Shown in pieces: positions 7,910 to 16,294 of a stretch of 64,000 nt of DNA. Numbering within the stretch: position 1 is the stretch's first letter; each line of letters opens with the position of its first letter. Both the position numbers and the translations under genes were made by a program. Source of the stretch: Scatavimonas merdigallinarum (GTDB lineage: Bacteria > Bacillota > Clostridia > Oscillospirales > Acutalibacteraceae); assembly GCA_018713055.1 (NCBI GenBank), contig DVFW01000006.1, forward strand, positions 1-64,000, read 5' to 3'. Below the pieces are notes generated by a model that had not been told where the DNA came from, searched no databases, and was given only the letters and a program-made list of their open reading frames with translations.

Positions 7910-10677
7910 GCCTCTTTTCTTCTTAATTTGTCTTTATCAATCTGTTCCTGATATTCCAAAATCTGCGCATAAATCCGTTGGCAATTGTTATGATCATGAA
8001 AATGGTAAAAATCGTCCACTCGCTTTATATATTTTTCCTTCATACGGCAGTCATTTTCCATATATTCGCACAGCAGATCGACCAGCTGGCCGCTTTCCGT
8101 ACAAATTTCCCCAAATCCCATTGTATCGTAAAAAAAGCAGCCGTCTTCGTAGTGCGCCGGCAACTGCGACGGATGAAAATACACCAGCGGCTTTTTCATG
8201 TACGCAAAGTCAAACTGAACGCCGGAATAGTCCGTTACCATTAAATCAGACTGGGTTAAAATCTTCTCATAACTCAGATCGCCAACAGAAGGAATTACCT
8301 CCACCTCTTCCGGCGGTGTAAAATCGTCGGCCTGCGCACTGAGGATCGGATGCAGCAGATATTTAATTTTGTATCCAGTCTTCCTTGCCGTAGCCAGCAG
8401 CTTTTCATTGTTAATCAGACCGTTATATATCTGATAATATACCGTATGCCGGAATTCCGGGTTATATTCTCTTTGCACCCCCTCGCTGGAAGTAACCGGC
8501 ATAGCATTGTACATACGCCACGTCGGCGATAACAAAATTTGCCGCTTGCTGTCCGATATCAGTCCGTCGTATCTCCCAATCCCGGTAATTTTCAGTGCAT
8601 CAAAGCCCTTGTAATTATACGCATGGTGCAGAAGATTCTGTTCTTCATAGTGGGACGCCAAAAAATACAGCTTGGTATTGTCAATAATTCTTTGCTGCGC
8701 CATTGCACATTTTTGCACAGTCAGGCCATGCTGCAGGCACATCGACCCAAAATTGCACAGTCCCCTTATAAAACGGGAACGGTCCATGTTATATCCATTA
8801 AACGGAAAAAGGTTCGAATTTGTAATCAACAGAATGTCCGCATGCAAAAACGCCAGCCTGTGCCAAAGCGACTTATTCACAAGCGGTTTATATCCGTCGG
8901 CTACCAGGTTTCTGTAATCGGACGTTTCCTTATCAATAACATAATATTTCGTAATTCCGTCGCGAAGCTTTGCGGTCTTTCTGTACAGATATTCGCAGCT
9001 GTCGCCGCCTTTATACATTTTATCATACATCAGCCAGATTTTTTTCCGCAGAAACAGCGGCCTTGTCACATCATATAAAAGACGGAGCAAAAAGTATTTC
9101 TTACTCTCCATAAAAAGCTCCGGAAGGAAGCGCAGCTCCAGCCCCCATGTCTTCAACGCGCTTGCACGCCGGATAATCAGTTCGCGCTCAGCAATCAGGT
9201 AACGCGCATAATATCGGTTAAATCGCCAATAAGAATGCTTTGGTTTCAGCGTAAGCTTGGCCCAGTGGTGTAAAAAAGAAAAATGCAGTTTAACTCTTGT
9301 CCGGTTAACGTTTGCATAAAACGCAAGCGTCTGTATCTGACTTGACGGATCCATAGGAAATTCTATATGAAACGTAAACTTTTTATACGCGCTTATACCG
9401 AAATATTTTGTAAGGGAGTAGCGGTCATTATTTTCCAGCATGTAATCTTTTCCGCAAAAACAGGCGGTCAACCGGAGATTCTTTGCTATAAACACATTGC
9501 GGAAAGAACCGTCTATCTTAAGCTTTCCATCCGAGTAATCCATCACATGTATACCCAGGCGCATAGAAGTAAGGTTAGACAAATGAATTTTATGCAGATT
9601 CAGATAAGCTTCTTCATTGCCCTCTACATGTATCAGCGGAAGCTGATCGGTATGTTCTTTCATATGCATAAACATTAAAGCCGCTTCCAGGCTATAATGT
9701 AAAGATTTATATTTATTTTTATTCAAAATATACCGGTCGTCGGTGCGTAGCAAAACCTTCCGCACAAGCTCCAGATATGCCTCCAGTTCCTGCTGATCCA
9801 TCGTTTTTTTATTGCGGTTATTCATATTGGAAAGAAAGCGCGACTGCAAATAATACATGGTATGAAAATGTACAAAACCGGGAATTTCCCCAATTTGCGC
9901 TTCACAATAGTCAAGTAGCGGCAGCAAAAAAGTTTCTATGGAGCGTGCATACCAATCTTTAAAGTTTGCGGGCAGATGGTACAGATAATTGTCCTCCTGC
10001 GGCATAAAATAATTATACCTTGCCCGCGACGCCGTTGCATAAAACGGAACTTTTAAAAAGAGTTTTAAAAGAAAATCCTGCGCATATTCATAAGGTAATC
10101 CCGCGTTGAGGTTCGCATTGCGCAGCACGTTCGTTTTAAACACTGCCGCATGTAAAGATGTGTGTATAAAATTTGGCGTTTGTGTCAGGTCAATTAGTTC
10201 CGGGCGGTCAAAGCGCTGCACGTTTAAAACGCTTTCCTCTTCCCGGTTTAAGGAAGGGTTAAAGCAAAACGCCCGCACCGCTACAAACGGGACAGCTGGA
10301 TGTCTGCTAAATTGCATAAAGCAATCCGACGCAAAATCAGCGCTGACCGTGTCGCCGCAGTTTAAAATTGCAAGAAACGGATTTTTCACAGCCTTCAAGC
10401 CCTGTTCCACCGCCACAGCTATGTGCGGTTTTTGTGAAAAGGCAAATTGCACGACATGCGTATTTGGTGCTGACAAATTGGATAAAAACTCTTTTTTCTG
10501 CATGCTCTCCGTACAATCGACGATCACAATCTGCACATCGCTGTCGACCCGCACGTCTTTTTGATGCAAAATGCTGTCTACCGTATCAGAAAGCATTTCA
10601 CAGTTTTCATCAAATACAGGGATCATAAAAGACAGTCTGTACACTGTCTGCGCCCTTTCCTTATCATTTCTCCTCAT
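7906..10677 (-). CDS. Fused GT2 glycosyltransferase / CDP-glycerol glycerophosphotransferase-like protein
   Basis: A 923-residue cell-surface polymer enzyme. Residues 15-230 are a GT-A fold GT2 domain (LSFMIPVFDEN, IVIVDCTES), and about 350-550 is a linker of unclear kind. About 560-900 match the CDP-glycerol transferase (TagB/TagF) superfamily, with GGDSCEYLYRKT, LQHGLT, SPTWR and TDYSGVQFDFAYMKKPLVYF. It probably builds a teichoic-acid-like or glycosyl-phosphate polymer at the inner membrane face. The usual DxD metal motif of GT2 is replaced by LNCGD, so the N-terminal activity is uncertain. It has its own promoter and no teichoic-acid genes around it. Confidence 0.8.
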   Translation of the reverse strand: MRRNDKERAQTVYRLSFMIPVFDENCEMLSDTVDSILHQKDVRVDSDVQIVIVDCTESMQKKEFLSNLSAPNTHVVQFAFSQKPHIAVAVEQGLKAVKNPFLAILNCGDTVSADFASDCFMQFSRHPAVPFVAVRAFCFNPSLNREEESVLNVQRFDRPELIDLTQTPNFIHTSLHAAVFKTNVLRNANLNAGLPYEYAQDFLLKLFLKVPFYATASRARYNYFMPQEDNYLYHLPANFKDWYARSIETFLLPLLDYCEAQIGEIPGFVHFHTMYYLQSRFLSNMNNRNKKTMDQQELEAYLELVRKVLLRTDDRYILNKNKYKSLHYSLEAALMFMHMKEHTDQLPLIHVEGNEEAYLNLHKIHLSNLTSMRLGIHVMDYSDGKLKIDGSFRNVFIAKNLRLTACFCGKDYMLENNDRYSLTKYFGISAYKKFTFHIEFPMDPSSQIQTLAFYANVNRTRVKLHFSFLHHWAKLTLKPKHSYWRFNRYYARYLIAERELIIRRASALKTWGLELRFLPELFMESKKYFLLRLLYDVTRPLFLRKKIWLMYDKMYKGGDSCEYLYRKTAKLRDGITKYYVIDKETSDYRNLVADGYKPLVNKSLWHRLAFLHADILLITNSNLFPFNGYNMDRSRFIRGLCNFGSMCLQHGLTVQKCAMAQQRIIDNTKLYFLASHYEEQNLLHHAYNYKGFDALKITGIGRYDGLISDSKRQILLSPTWRMYNAMPVTSSEGVQREYNPEFRHTVYYQIYNGLINNEKLLATARKTGYKIKYLLHPILSAQADDFTPPEEVEVIPSVGDLSYEKILTQSDLMVTDYSGVQFDFAYMKKPLVYFHPSQLPAHYEDGCFFYDTMGFGEICTESGQLVDLLCEYMENDCRMKEKYIKRVDDFYHFHDHNNCQRIYAQILEYQEQIDKDKLRRKEA

Positions 10678-10720
10678 AATTCAACCTCAATAATTCGTAT
10701 ATTCAAAATCAATGCTAATT

Positions 10721-10748
10721 ATTATAACACAATTCTGTTAATTTGCAA
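10721..10748 (-). promoter_or_regulatory. Probable sigma-A promoter of the transferase fusion gene
   Basis: A perfect -10 TATAAT (10721-10726) has TTGCAA (10743-10748) 16 bases upstream. The gene starts about 45 bases downstream. Confidence 0.6.
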
Positions 10749-10912
10749 CTTGGCAAAAATCCAGAAAAGGCAAGGCTTCGTTATTTTTTGACATACACCA
10801 GTTGCGAAAAATTTTTCCCGCTACTATACAATCTGGCATGTAGTATTCCCATATTTATTCTTAGTATTGCTTGTATGCTAACGCCTGTGTTTAAGAAATA
10901 CAAGCTCAATAG

Positions 10913-10954
10913 CAATGGCAGGGCGCCGCTTTATAAAGCGGCGCCCTGCCATTG
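10913..10954. repeat. Perfect 42-bp palindrome after spoIIIAH
   Basis: Bases 10913-10954 read the same on both strands (21 + 21 bases, centre TTTA/TAAA, GC-rich core GGGCGCCGC). It lies 15 bases beyond the spoIIIAH stop. It can form a very strong hairpin and probably ends spoIIIA transcription, although no clear T-run follows on either strand. The stretch from here to the upstream transferase promoter holds no gene. Confidence 0.8.
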
Positions 10955-10969
10955 AACCAATTGTAAATA

Positions 10970-11563
10970 TCAGGCTTCTGTAATTTTTATATTTTCAAAT
11001 TCAATACCGGATTGCCCATTTACAATATCCTTAATAACAATCACCTTGTCGTCGCTTAATTCCCCTTTGCAAACGACAACGCTGCATTCTCCGTTTTGTA
11101 TAAAAGCAAAACATTCTGTAAAGCCTTTTGCTTTTATCAGGCTTTCTATGTTGGTTTGCTGTTCCATAATTTTTGCAATTTCCGCTGCCTGGGCAACGGC
11201 TTCCGCCTTTGCCTCTTCAGAAGAAGACGCCGCTTCAATCACTTCCTTTGCAAGGTCTGTAATTTCATCCTGTGTTTTTTGGCGTTCCACCTTGCTCTGG
11301 GCAAAATATGCAAGTGAATCCTCATTTGCCTTTACTGTGCTTTCCTGTTTTTTACTGCTTTCGCTGCTTTCTTTCTCTTCTTTGTCCGCTGTTTTATCTG
11401 TAGAGTTATTTACAAACTGCGCCTGCCCCAGCTCCTTTGCAGTACTGGAGGTAGTTGCAGTTAACAGATCCTCGTTCCCTGCAAACTGCCAATTCAGATA
11501 CACTGCCGCTCCCAATGCTACCACCAACGCTGCCAAAACAAGCTGCCTTTTCCCAAATTTCAT
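10970..11563 (-). CDS. spoIIIAH: Stage III sporulation protein AH
   Basis: Mother-cell membrane protein whose extracellular domain binds forespore SpoIIQ to join the two membranes in the feeding-tube channel. The 197-residue protein has one N-terminal membrane segment (about 7-26), then a long charged, Ser/Glu/Lys-rich linker. The C-terminal YscJ-like domain spans about 95-197. It is the last gene of the spoIIIA operon, 16 bases after spoIIIAG. Confidence 0.93.
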   Translation of the reverse strand: MKFGKRQLVLAALVVALGAAVYLNWQFAGNEDLLTATTSSTAKELGQAQFVNNSTDKTADKEEKESSESSKKQESTVKANEDSLAYFAQSKVERQKTQDEITDLAKEVIEAASSSEEAKAEAVAQAAEIAKIMEQQTNIESLIKAKGFTECFAFIQNGECSVVVCKGELSDDKVIVIKDIVNGQSGIEFENIKITEA

Positions 11564-11579
11564 TTCTATATCCTCCTTG

Positions 11580-12167
11580 TTAATTTGAAAGTTTTGTCAC
11601 GCAAACCTGTGCTGTTGATATGTCAAGCGCTTTGGTTACTGCCTCAAGTACCCTTTGCTGTACCAGTATATCGCCGCCACCGTCACACACAACAAGCACG
11701 CCGCGTATTTTAGGCTGAATTTCCTTAAGCACGATCGCCTGTTCCGTTCCGTCGGACAGGCGCACCGTTATGTAATCTTTTTCCGTGTCGCTTGATTGTC
11801 CGCTTTTGTTGCTATCCTCGTTGCTGTCATCCGACTGGTTGACGCTTTCTTTTTCATTGGCAAGATACACATATTCCTCGCTGCTATCCACCGTTACAAG
11901 GATTTTTGTCGTGCCGGCTCCCTCTATGGAAGCAATCATATCCGCCAAAAGCTGCTCTGTTTCCTGTTTGTATTGGGCAATGGACTGTGATCCTGTTATT
12001 ACCGTCTGGGTATCCTGTTGCGGTGTGCCGCCGCCCTCAAAAAAATTGGAAAGGAAGATCAGCGCGATTGCCACAAATCCGGCTATAATAATTATTTTTT
12101 TATATTTGTCTTCTGCCAGAAAACGGCGAATCTTGTTTTCAAGTTTTTCCTTTTTTTCTCCGCTCAT
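11580..12167 (-). CDS. spoIIIAG: Stage III sporulation protein AG
   Basis: Forms a large ring in the intermembrane space of the mother cell-forespore channel. One membrane segment near residues 25-42 follows a basic N-terminus. A ring-building domain spans about 55-195, interrupted by an acidic, Ser/Asn/Asp-rich loop near 110-130. I chose ATG 12167 (AAAGGGAG eight bases upstream, about 195 residues) instead of the longer frame to 12212, which overlaps spoIIIAF. Confidence 0.92.
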   Translation of the reverse strand: MSGEKKEKLENKIRRFLAEDKYKKIIIIAGFVAIALIFLSNFFEGGGTPQQDTQTVITGSQSIAQYKQETEQLLADMIASIEGAGTTKILVTVDSSEEYVYLANEKESVNQSDDSNEDSNKSGQSSDTEKDYITVRLSDGTEQAIVLKEIQPKIRGVLVVCDGGGDILVQQRVLEAVTKALDISTAQVCVTKLSN

Positions 12168-12192
12168 GGAGCTTTCTCCCTTTCTTTTTCGT

Positions 12193-12687
12193 TTATCCGG
12201 CCAGGTTGCCACCCTCTACGATTTTTATCTTTGTATCCAGTCCCAGTTCTTCTTCAATAGAAGCTTTTATTTTTAACTGCTGTTCTTTATATTCTGGTTT
12301 TACAGAAACCGTAACCAATATTATAGATATGCGCCCGTCCTCGCCGCTATCCATTGTAAGCTCTATTTTTTCCGCTTCAGCGCCTGTTTTTTCTATACAT
12401 GCCTCTACAAGGCTTATAACGCTTGTTTTGGCAACCTGCTGCGATTGTTCCTCTACTTTCTCAGAGAACCGCGTGCTTGTGCTGCTGTCAAAGTCTATGC
12501 TTTGTAATTGCCTGTTTATGCCTTGTACCATATTGCCTGCCGGAAAAAGCACAGCGCACAGCATAAACGCACCCAAAACAAAGCGCAGAATTTTATCCAT
12601 GGCGCCGTTTGGAGCCATCAGTTCCAGCAACAACCCAGCGGCAGCACATATGCATATTGCAATTGCCCAGGATGCTACTGCGTCCAT
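12193..12687 (-). CDS. spoIIIAF: Stage III sporulation protein AF
   Basis: 164-residue membrane protein with two N-terminal hydrophobic helices (about 5-28 and 33-52), then a soluble alpha/beta domain of the YscJ-like type. It abuts spoIIIAE with no gap, so the two are probably translationally coupled. It is part of the mother-cell SpoIIIA export-like complex. Confidence 0.92.
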   Translation of the reverse strand: MDAVASWAIAICICAAAGLLLELMAPNGAMDKILRFVLGAFMLCAVLFPAGNMVQGINRQLQSIDFDSSTSTRFSEKVEEQSQQVAKTSVISLVEACIEKTGAEAEKIELTMDSGEDGRISIILVTVSVKPEYKEQQLKIKASIEEELGLDTKIKIVEGGNLAG

Positions 12688-13848
12688 TCAACTTCCTCCT
12701 ATTATCAAAATAATTGCCGCTGATATAATAAACACCGTCATGCAGCAAAGCAAGATAGCAATCATAGTGCTTATCACTTTTCCGGCTGCGCGCAGCAGCG
12801 CGCAGGGCTGCATAAGGCCAAACACCTCTCCGGCAGCAGCGCACACATGGATACTGAAAAGCCAGACCAGACATTCCAAAACCATTGGCAAAAAAATAAC
12901 CGCCGCGCCAAGTATGGCAAAAACGCCAATCCCGGATTTGAGCATTTTCAGGCAACTTTGCACTGTCAAAAACGCGTCGCTTAACGCGCCGCCAACCACA
13001 GGAACAAAGCTGCTGATTGCAAAGCGAGCGGCGCGCACGCTGGTTGTATCCGCCGCAGCGCCCAGCATGGTTTGAAAAGTCAGAACAGATACAAATACAG
13101 ACATTACAAAAGCAAGCACCCATTTTACAACCTTGTTACAAAGGCCGCAAATTCCTTTAAGATTTATGCGCTGGGAAATGGAGCTGACGATCGACATACC
13201 TAAAAAAATATTTAATAAAGGCACTAGAACGTTAGAGGAAATTTGTGTTACAACCTGTCCGGCTCCCATCATCAGCGTATAGTACGAAGCGCCGCTGACC
13301 GCTTGTCCTGCAGCGATCATAACGCCGACCATCACCGGTATGTAAAGCAGCATAAAACCGGAAGCTGTCACAATAACCTGTGCGCTTTTTTCAATAGCTT
13401 CCACAATTGGATAAACCAGAACACCGCATATACACAGCGTACCGACTATACCAATGATCCCTCCAAGCGGTTTTTCGCCAAATGAAAGTTTTAAACCGTC
13501 TGTCAGTGCGCATAAAAGCATCAGCGCAAGCACCTGCGCCATTGCAAGCGCCGGCGTCTGGCCGTTTTCCCCAAACATTTGCATAATCCTGGAAAAAATG
13601 GCTCCAAAGCTCAGGGCATTGAGCTCTTTCCAGTCGGGCGATTCTATACCCAGCTCTTCCAGATCGCGCTGCGCCTGTGGAGGAAGTTCGTCAAACAATT
13701 CCTCTGCGCCGCTGTTTTTGAGCTGCGCATTATAAATTTCATCTACGTTTTGCGGCTGTTCGTCAGCCTCGTCGTAAGCCTGTGCATGTACCTGCGAACA
13801 CAGGAAAAATAAAAGCAATACCAAAACGGCTGCGCCTGCTTTTTTCAT
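12688..13848 (-). CDS. spoIIIAE: Stage III sporulation protein AE
   Basis: Polytopic membrane component of the SpoIIIA channel. The 386-residue protein starts with a cleavable-type signal peptide (1-23), has a soluble acidic stretch to about 100, then six or more membrane helices with GxxG-rich loops. Length and layout match the family. It lies between spoIIIAD and spoIIIAF in the standard order. Confidence 0.94.
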   Translation of the reverse strand: MKKAGAAVLVLLLFFLCSQVHAQAYDEADEQPQNVDEIYNAQLKNSGAEELFDELPPQAQRDLEELGIESPDWKELNALSFGAIFSRIMQMFGENGQTPALAMAQVLALMLLCALTDGLKLSFGEKPLGGIIGIVGTLCICGVLVYPIVEAIEKSAQVIVTASGFMLLYIPVMVGVMIAAGQAVSGASYYTLMMGAGQVVTQISSNVLVPLLNIFLGMSIVSSISQRINLKGICGLCNKVVKWVLAFVMSVFVSVLTFQTMLGAAADTTSVRAARFAISSFVPVVGGALSDAFLTVQSCLKMLKSGIGVFAILGAAVIFLPMVLECLVWLFSIHVCAAAGEVFGLMQPCALLRAAGKVISTMIAILLCCMTVFIISAAIILIIGGS

Positions 13849-13879
13849 GTTTTCTAAGTCCTTTTCTGTTTATCCTTCT

Positions 13880-14272
13880 TCATTCCGCGCCCATCAGGGC
13901 TACGGCTGTGTTTATAATATCCTCCAGCATGGGTAATGCAAGCAGCACAATCATCAGTTTTCCGGCAAGCTCTACCTTAGATGCAAGCGCCGACTGCCCT
14001 GCATCTTTACAGGCGTCTGAGGAAAACTGGCATAAAAAGCAAATCCCCAACGCTTTAAACAGAACCTGTCCATACTGCAGCGGCATACCCGCTCTGGATA
14101 AAAGCGTGTTGATCTGTGAAAGCGCCTGCGGTATTTGGTTTAATACCAGAACAAAAATAATAACGCCTGCGCCGATTGCAAGAAGCATAGAGATTTCGGG
14201 ATTATATCTTTTAAGTGTAACGGCAAGGATGGTCGCCGCCACAGCGGCTATACAGATTGCAAAAAGATCCAT
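13880..14272 (-). CDS. spoIIIAD: Stage III sporulation protein AD
   Basis: 130-residue membrane protein with about four helices and the Gly/Ala-rich helical pattern of the AC/AD family. It is part of the SpoIIIA complex in the mother-cell membrane. It starts two bases after spoIIIAC. Confidence 0.93.
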   Translation of the reverse strand: MDLFAICIAAVAATILAVTLKRYNPEISMLLAIGAGVIIFVLVLNQIPQALSQINTLLSRAGMPLQYGQVLFKALGICFLCQFSSDACKDAGQSALASKVELAGKLMIVLLALPMLEDIINTAVALMGAE

Positions 14273-14274
14273 TT

Positions 14275-14469
14275 TTAAAGCCCAAACAAGGATTTAATGG
14301 TAGAGAAGAGATCGCTGATTTGCTGAATAATCATGAGTAAAACCACAATCAGCCCGGCAAGCGTTGTCATCATTGCCTGTTCCTCTCTGCCTGAACGGAT
14401 CAGCACCTGATTGAGCACTGCGACAATAATGCCAATTGCCGCTATTTTAAAGATCAAATCAACATCCAT
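14275..14469 (-). CDS. spoIIIAC: Stage III sporulation protein AC
   Basis: 64-residue, two-helix membrane protein (about 5-22 and 33-52), beginning MDVDLIFKIAAIG as in the family. It is paralogous to the start of SpoIIIAD. It sits in its standard place in the operon. Confidence 0.93.
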   Translation of the reverse strand: MDVDLIFKIAAIGIIVAVLNQVLIRSGREEQAMMTTLAGLIVVLLMIIQQISDLFSTIKSLFGL

Positions 14470-14488
14470 TTCTGTATAACCATCCTTT

Positions 14489-14998
14489 TTATAAAATCAA
14501 AAGAGAAACACACACGCCTGAAAAAGCGCCAAGCATGCGGTAAAGCTTTCCCTTTTTCGCCTTTTCTTCTCTTGCCTGCTCCAACCGAGTGCCTGCAAGT
14601 GTTTTGTAAAGCTCACAATGTGCAACTTGCCCATCAACATCGGTTGTTCCAAGCGCCGCAGAAAAATCCTTTAGCAGTTTTCTGTCGTCGTTTGTAATCC
14701 CTGTTGTTTTCGGGATATGATCAACCGCCTGCGACCATGCCTGCATAATATTTCTGTTTTCTGTCTGCGCCGTTTCCCTGCATTCCTTTAAAAAAGCGGC
14801 AACCGCGGCATTTGCTTCATCTGTTACCAAGAGGCGGGACAAATCTTCTGCATTAAACCGGATCTGCGCCTGCAGGCGTACCAAAAAAGCAAGAAAACCT
14901 TCAAAAAAAGAGACCCTTGCTGTAAGCCGCTGCGAGGCACAGAGGCCTGTCAGCGCGCCGGAAAGTATAATCGCCGTTACGGCCGCCAAACGTAGCAT
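14489..14998 (-). CDS. spoIIIAB: Stage III sporulation protein AB
   Basis: 169-residue protein anchored at both ends: a hydrophobic N-terminal helix (MLRLAAVTAIILSG) and a C-terminal one (MLGAFSGVCVSLLIL), with a helical, T2SF-like domain between them. ATG 14998 has AAAGGAG seven bases upstream and gives the usual length; a longer frame to 15076 adds a Lys-rich extension untypical of the family. The first 98 bases lie inside the end of spoIIIAA in another frame. Confidence 0.92.
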   Translation of the reverse strand: MLRLAAVTAIILSGALTGLCASQRLTARVSFFEGFLAFLVRLQAQIRFNAEDLSRLLVTDEANAAVAAFLKECRETAQTENRNIMQAWSQAVDHIPKTTGITNDDRKLLKDFSAALGTTDVDGQVAHCELYKTLAGTRLEQAREEKAKKGKLYRMLGAFSGVCVSLLIL

Positions 14999-15941
14999 GA
15001 AAAAGCTCCTTTGTCTTTTTAATTTCTTTGATTTCCCCGGGCTGCTGTCTTCCTTTAAAAAACGCAACACTTTCAAACGCGCCTGTTTTCAACAGCATCT
15101 TTCCCTGGCTTCTGGCCAGCAGCTCCTGTGGAGTTGCAGCATGTATGCTGGCAACAATTGAAACGCCTGCGTTGACGCCTTGTGCGATTGCCTGTACATC
15201 CTCCCTGCCTCCGGCCTCATCACAGATGATAACATCCGGTGAAAGACATCGCAGTGCCTGCATGATTCCTTCCCCTTTGGTATAACCGTTGAGGATATCA
15301 CTCTGGCCCAGGTTGTTTTGGCATACACCGGCGTAGGTGCCGGCAAGCTCGCCGCGCTCATCGATCACACAAACCTTTTTCTGACTGTTATCTGTCAACT
15401 GTCTTGCAAGGTCGCGCAGCACAGTCGTCTTTCCACAGGCAGGCGCGCCGCAGAGCAGCAGACCTTTAAAGTTTGTTCCCAGGTTTTTCAGCAATTGATC
15501 TGCTGCGCCGTCGACCTGCCGTGCAACGCGGATGTTGACGGAAGATACATCCCGTATATTGGTAAGAGCATGGTCTTTATACACAGCCGTGCCGCATATC
15601 CCGGCCCGATGTCCGCCTCGTATGGTCAAAAAACCGTTTTGAATCTCTTTTTGATGGCTGTAGACAGAATAGCCGCATAAATTTTGAAAAGTTTCTAGCA
15701 CCTCCTGTTGCTTAACGTTCCGCATTTTTCCGTTGACAAAGGTTGTAACCGGCCTTCCGTCTTCCGTTAGATAATACATTTTATTTGTGCAGTAAATTGC
15801 CACAGGCCGGTTTACGCGTATGCGAATCTCCTGCGCCTGTGCCTTTATGGTATCCGGCAAGGCAGAAACACTTGCAAAAAGTCCCTTACACAATCCTTTA
15901 GCTGCATTATCAAAACGCCGGGCATAATATTCTGTGTCCAT
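14901..15941 (-). CDS. spoIIIAA: Stage III sporulation protein AA (ATPase)
   Basis: Cytoplasmic ATPase thought to power the SpoIIIA channel, related to secretion ATPases. Walker A is GAPACGKT (165-172) and Walker B is VIICDEAGG (about 238-245). At 346 residues it is about 30-40 longer than the Bacillus protein. The extra C-terminal part reads through the spoIIIAB start in another frame, giving a 98-base overlap. An indel near the end could explain the long tail, or it is simply a long overlap. First gene of the operon, with an AAAGGAAGG RBS. Confidence 0.94.
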   Translation of the reverse strand: MDTEYYARRFDNAAKGLCKGLFASVSALPDTIKAQAQEIRIRVNRPVAIYCTNKMYYLTEDGRPVTTFVNGKMRNVKQQEVLETFQNLCGYSVYSHQKEIQNGFLTIRGGHRAGICGTAVYKDHALTNIRDVSSVNIRVARQVDGAADQLLKNLGTNFKGLLLCGAPACGKTTVLRDLARQLTDNSQKKVCVIDERGELAGTYAGVCQNNLGQSDILNGYTKGEGIMQALRCLSPDVIICDEAGGREDVQAIAQGVNAGVSIVASIHAATPQELLARSQGKMLLKTGAFESVAFFKGRQQPGEIKEIKKTKELFHATFGGRNGDYTFRRADRPLCLAAAYSKGLFF

Positions 15942-15969
15942 ATTAATCTTTCCTTCCTTTGACGCGTCC

Positions 15970-16000
15970 GTTTATGATTCAGGTTACTTCATATATATGG
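15970..16000 (-). promoter_or_regulatory. Possible sigma-E promoter of the spoIIIA operon
   Basis: CCATATATAT (15991-16000) and CATAAAC (15970-15976) with a 14-base spacer resemble the mother-cell sigma-E -35 and -10 elements. They lie about 30 bases upstream of spoIIIAA. The match is partial. Sigma-E control of spoIIIA is established in Bacillus. Confidence 0.45.
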
Positions 16001-16294
16001 ACAGGTTCTGGCGTTTAGAACTGCAAAAAAATGGCGCACAGCAAAAAGCCCTTTATGGACGCATTCCATAAAGGGCTTTTTGCATGATTCTGTATAGGAG
16101 TATTCTCTTTTGGTTACCGGGATCCAGATTCTGGTTTCATATTCCTGCCAGCTTTTTAAAACATATTTGCACTCCCGATTATGGGCGCACTTTTCTGCAA
16201 AGGTAAAATGCCTGTAATTTTCAGAGGATGCTTCCGAAAAAGGCGCCCACCAGCCGTTATAAGCCGCACATTTTTCTAAACGTTTCTTCGTCAA
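15989..16294 (-). CDS. Doubtful small Cys-containing open frame downstream of ligA
   Basis: About 100 codons from a TTG inside the 3' end of ligA, in another frame. The middle part (CAHNRECKYVLKSWQEYETR, then SYTESCKKPF) has protein-like composition with paired cysteines and aromatic residues. No RBS is seen, and the frame runs through the ligA terminator hairpin and the spoIIIA promoter region. It may be a gene remnant or chance. I do not recognise it. Apart from this frame, 15942-16256 holds only the promoter and terminator listed. Confidence 0.2.
   Translation of the reverse strand: MTKKRLEKCAAYNGWWAPFSEASSENYRHFTFAEKCAHNRECKYVLKSWQEYETRIWIPVTKREYSYTESCKKPFMECVHKGLFAVRHFFAVLNARTCPYI
16041..16083. 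terminator. Strong hairpin terminator after ligA
   Basis: 19-bp perfect stem (16041-16059 with 16065-16083) with a 5-base loop. The stem ends in AAAAAG/CTTTTT, so the transcript has a T-rich 3' side on both strands. It lies about 170 bases after the ligA stop and just upstream of the spoIIIA promoter. Confidence 0.75.

Noticed and set aside
12206..13075. Open frame of about 290 codons on the plus strand opposite spoIIIAE/AF
   Set aside because: Antisense to spoIIIA genes with clear membrane and family features; the Ser/Ile/Ala-rich translation is what a reversed membrane gene gives.
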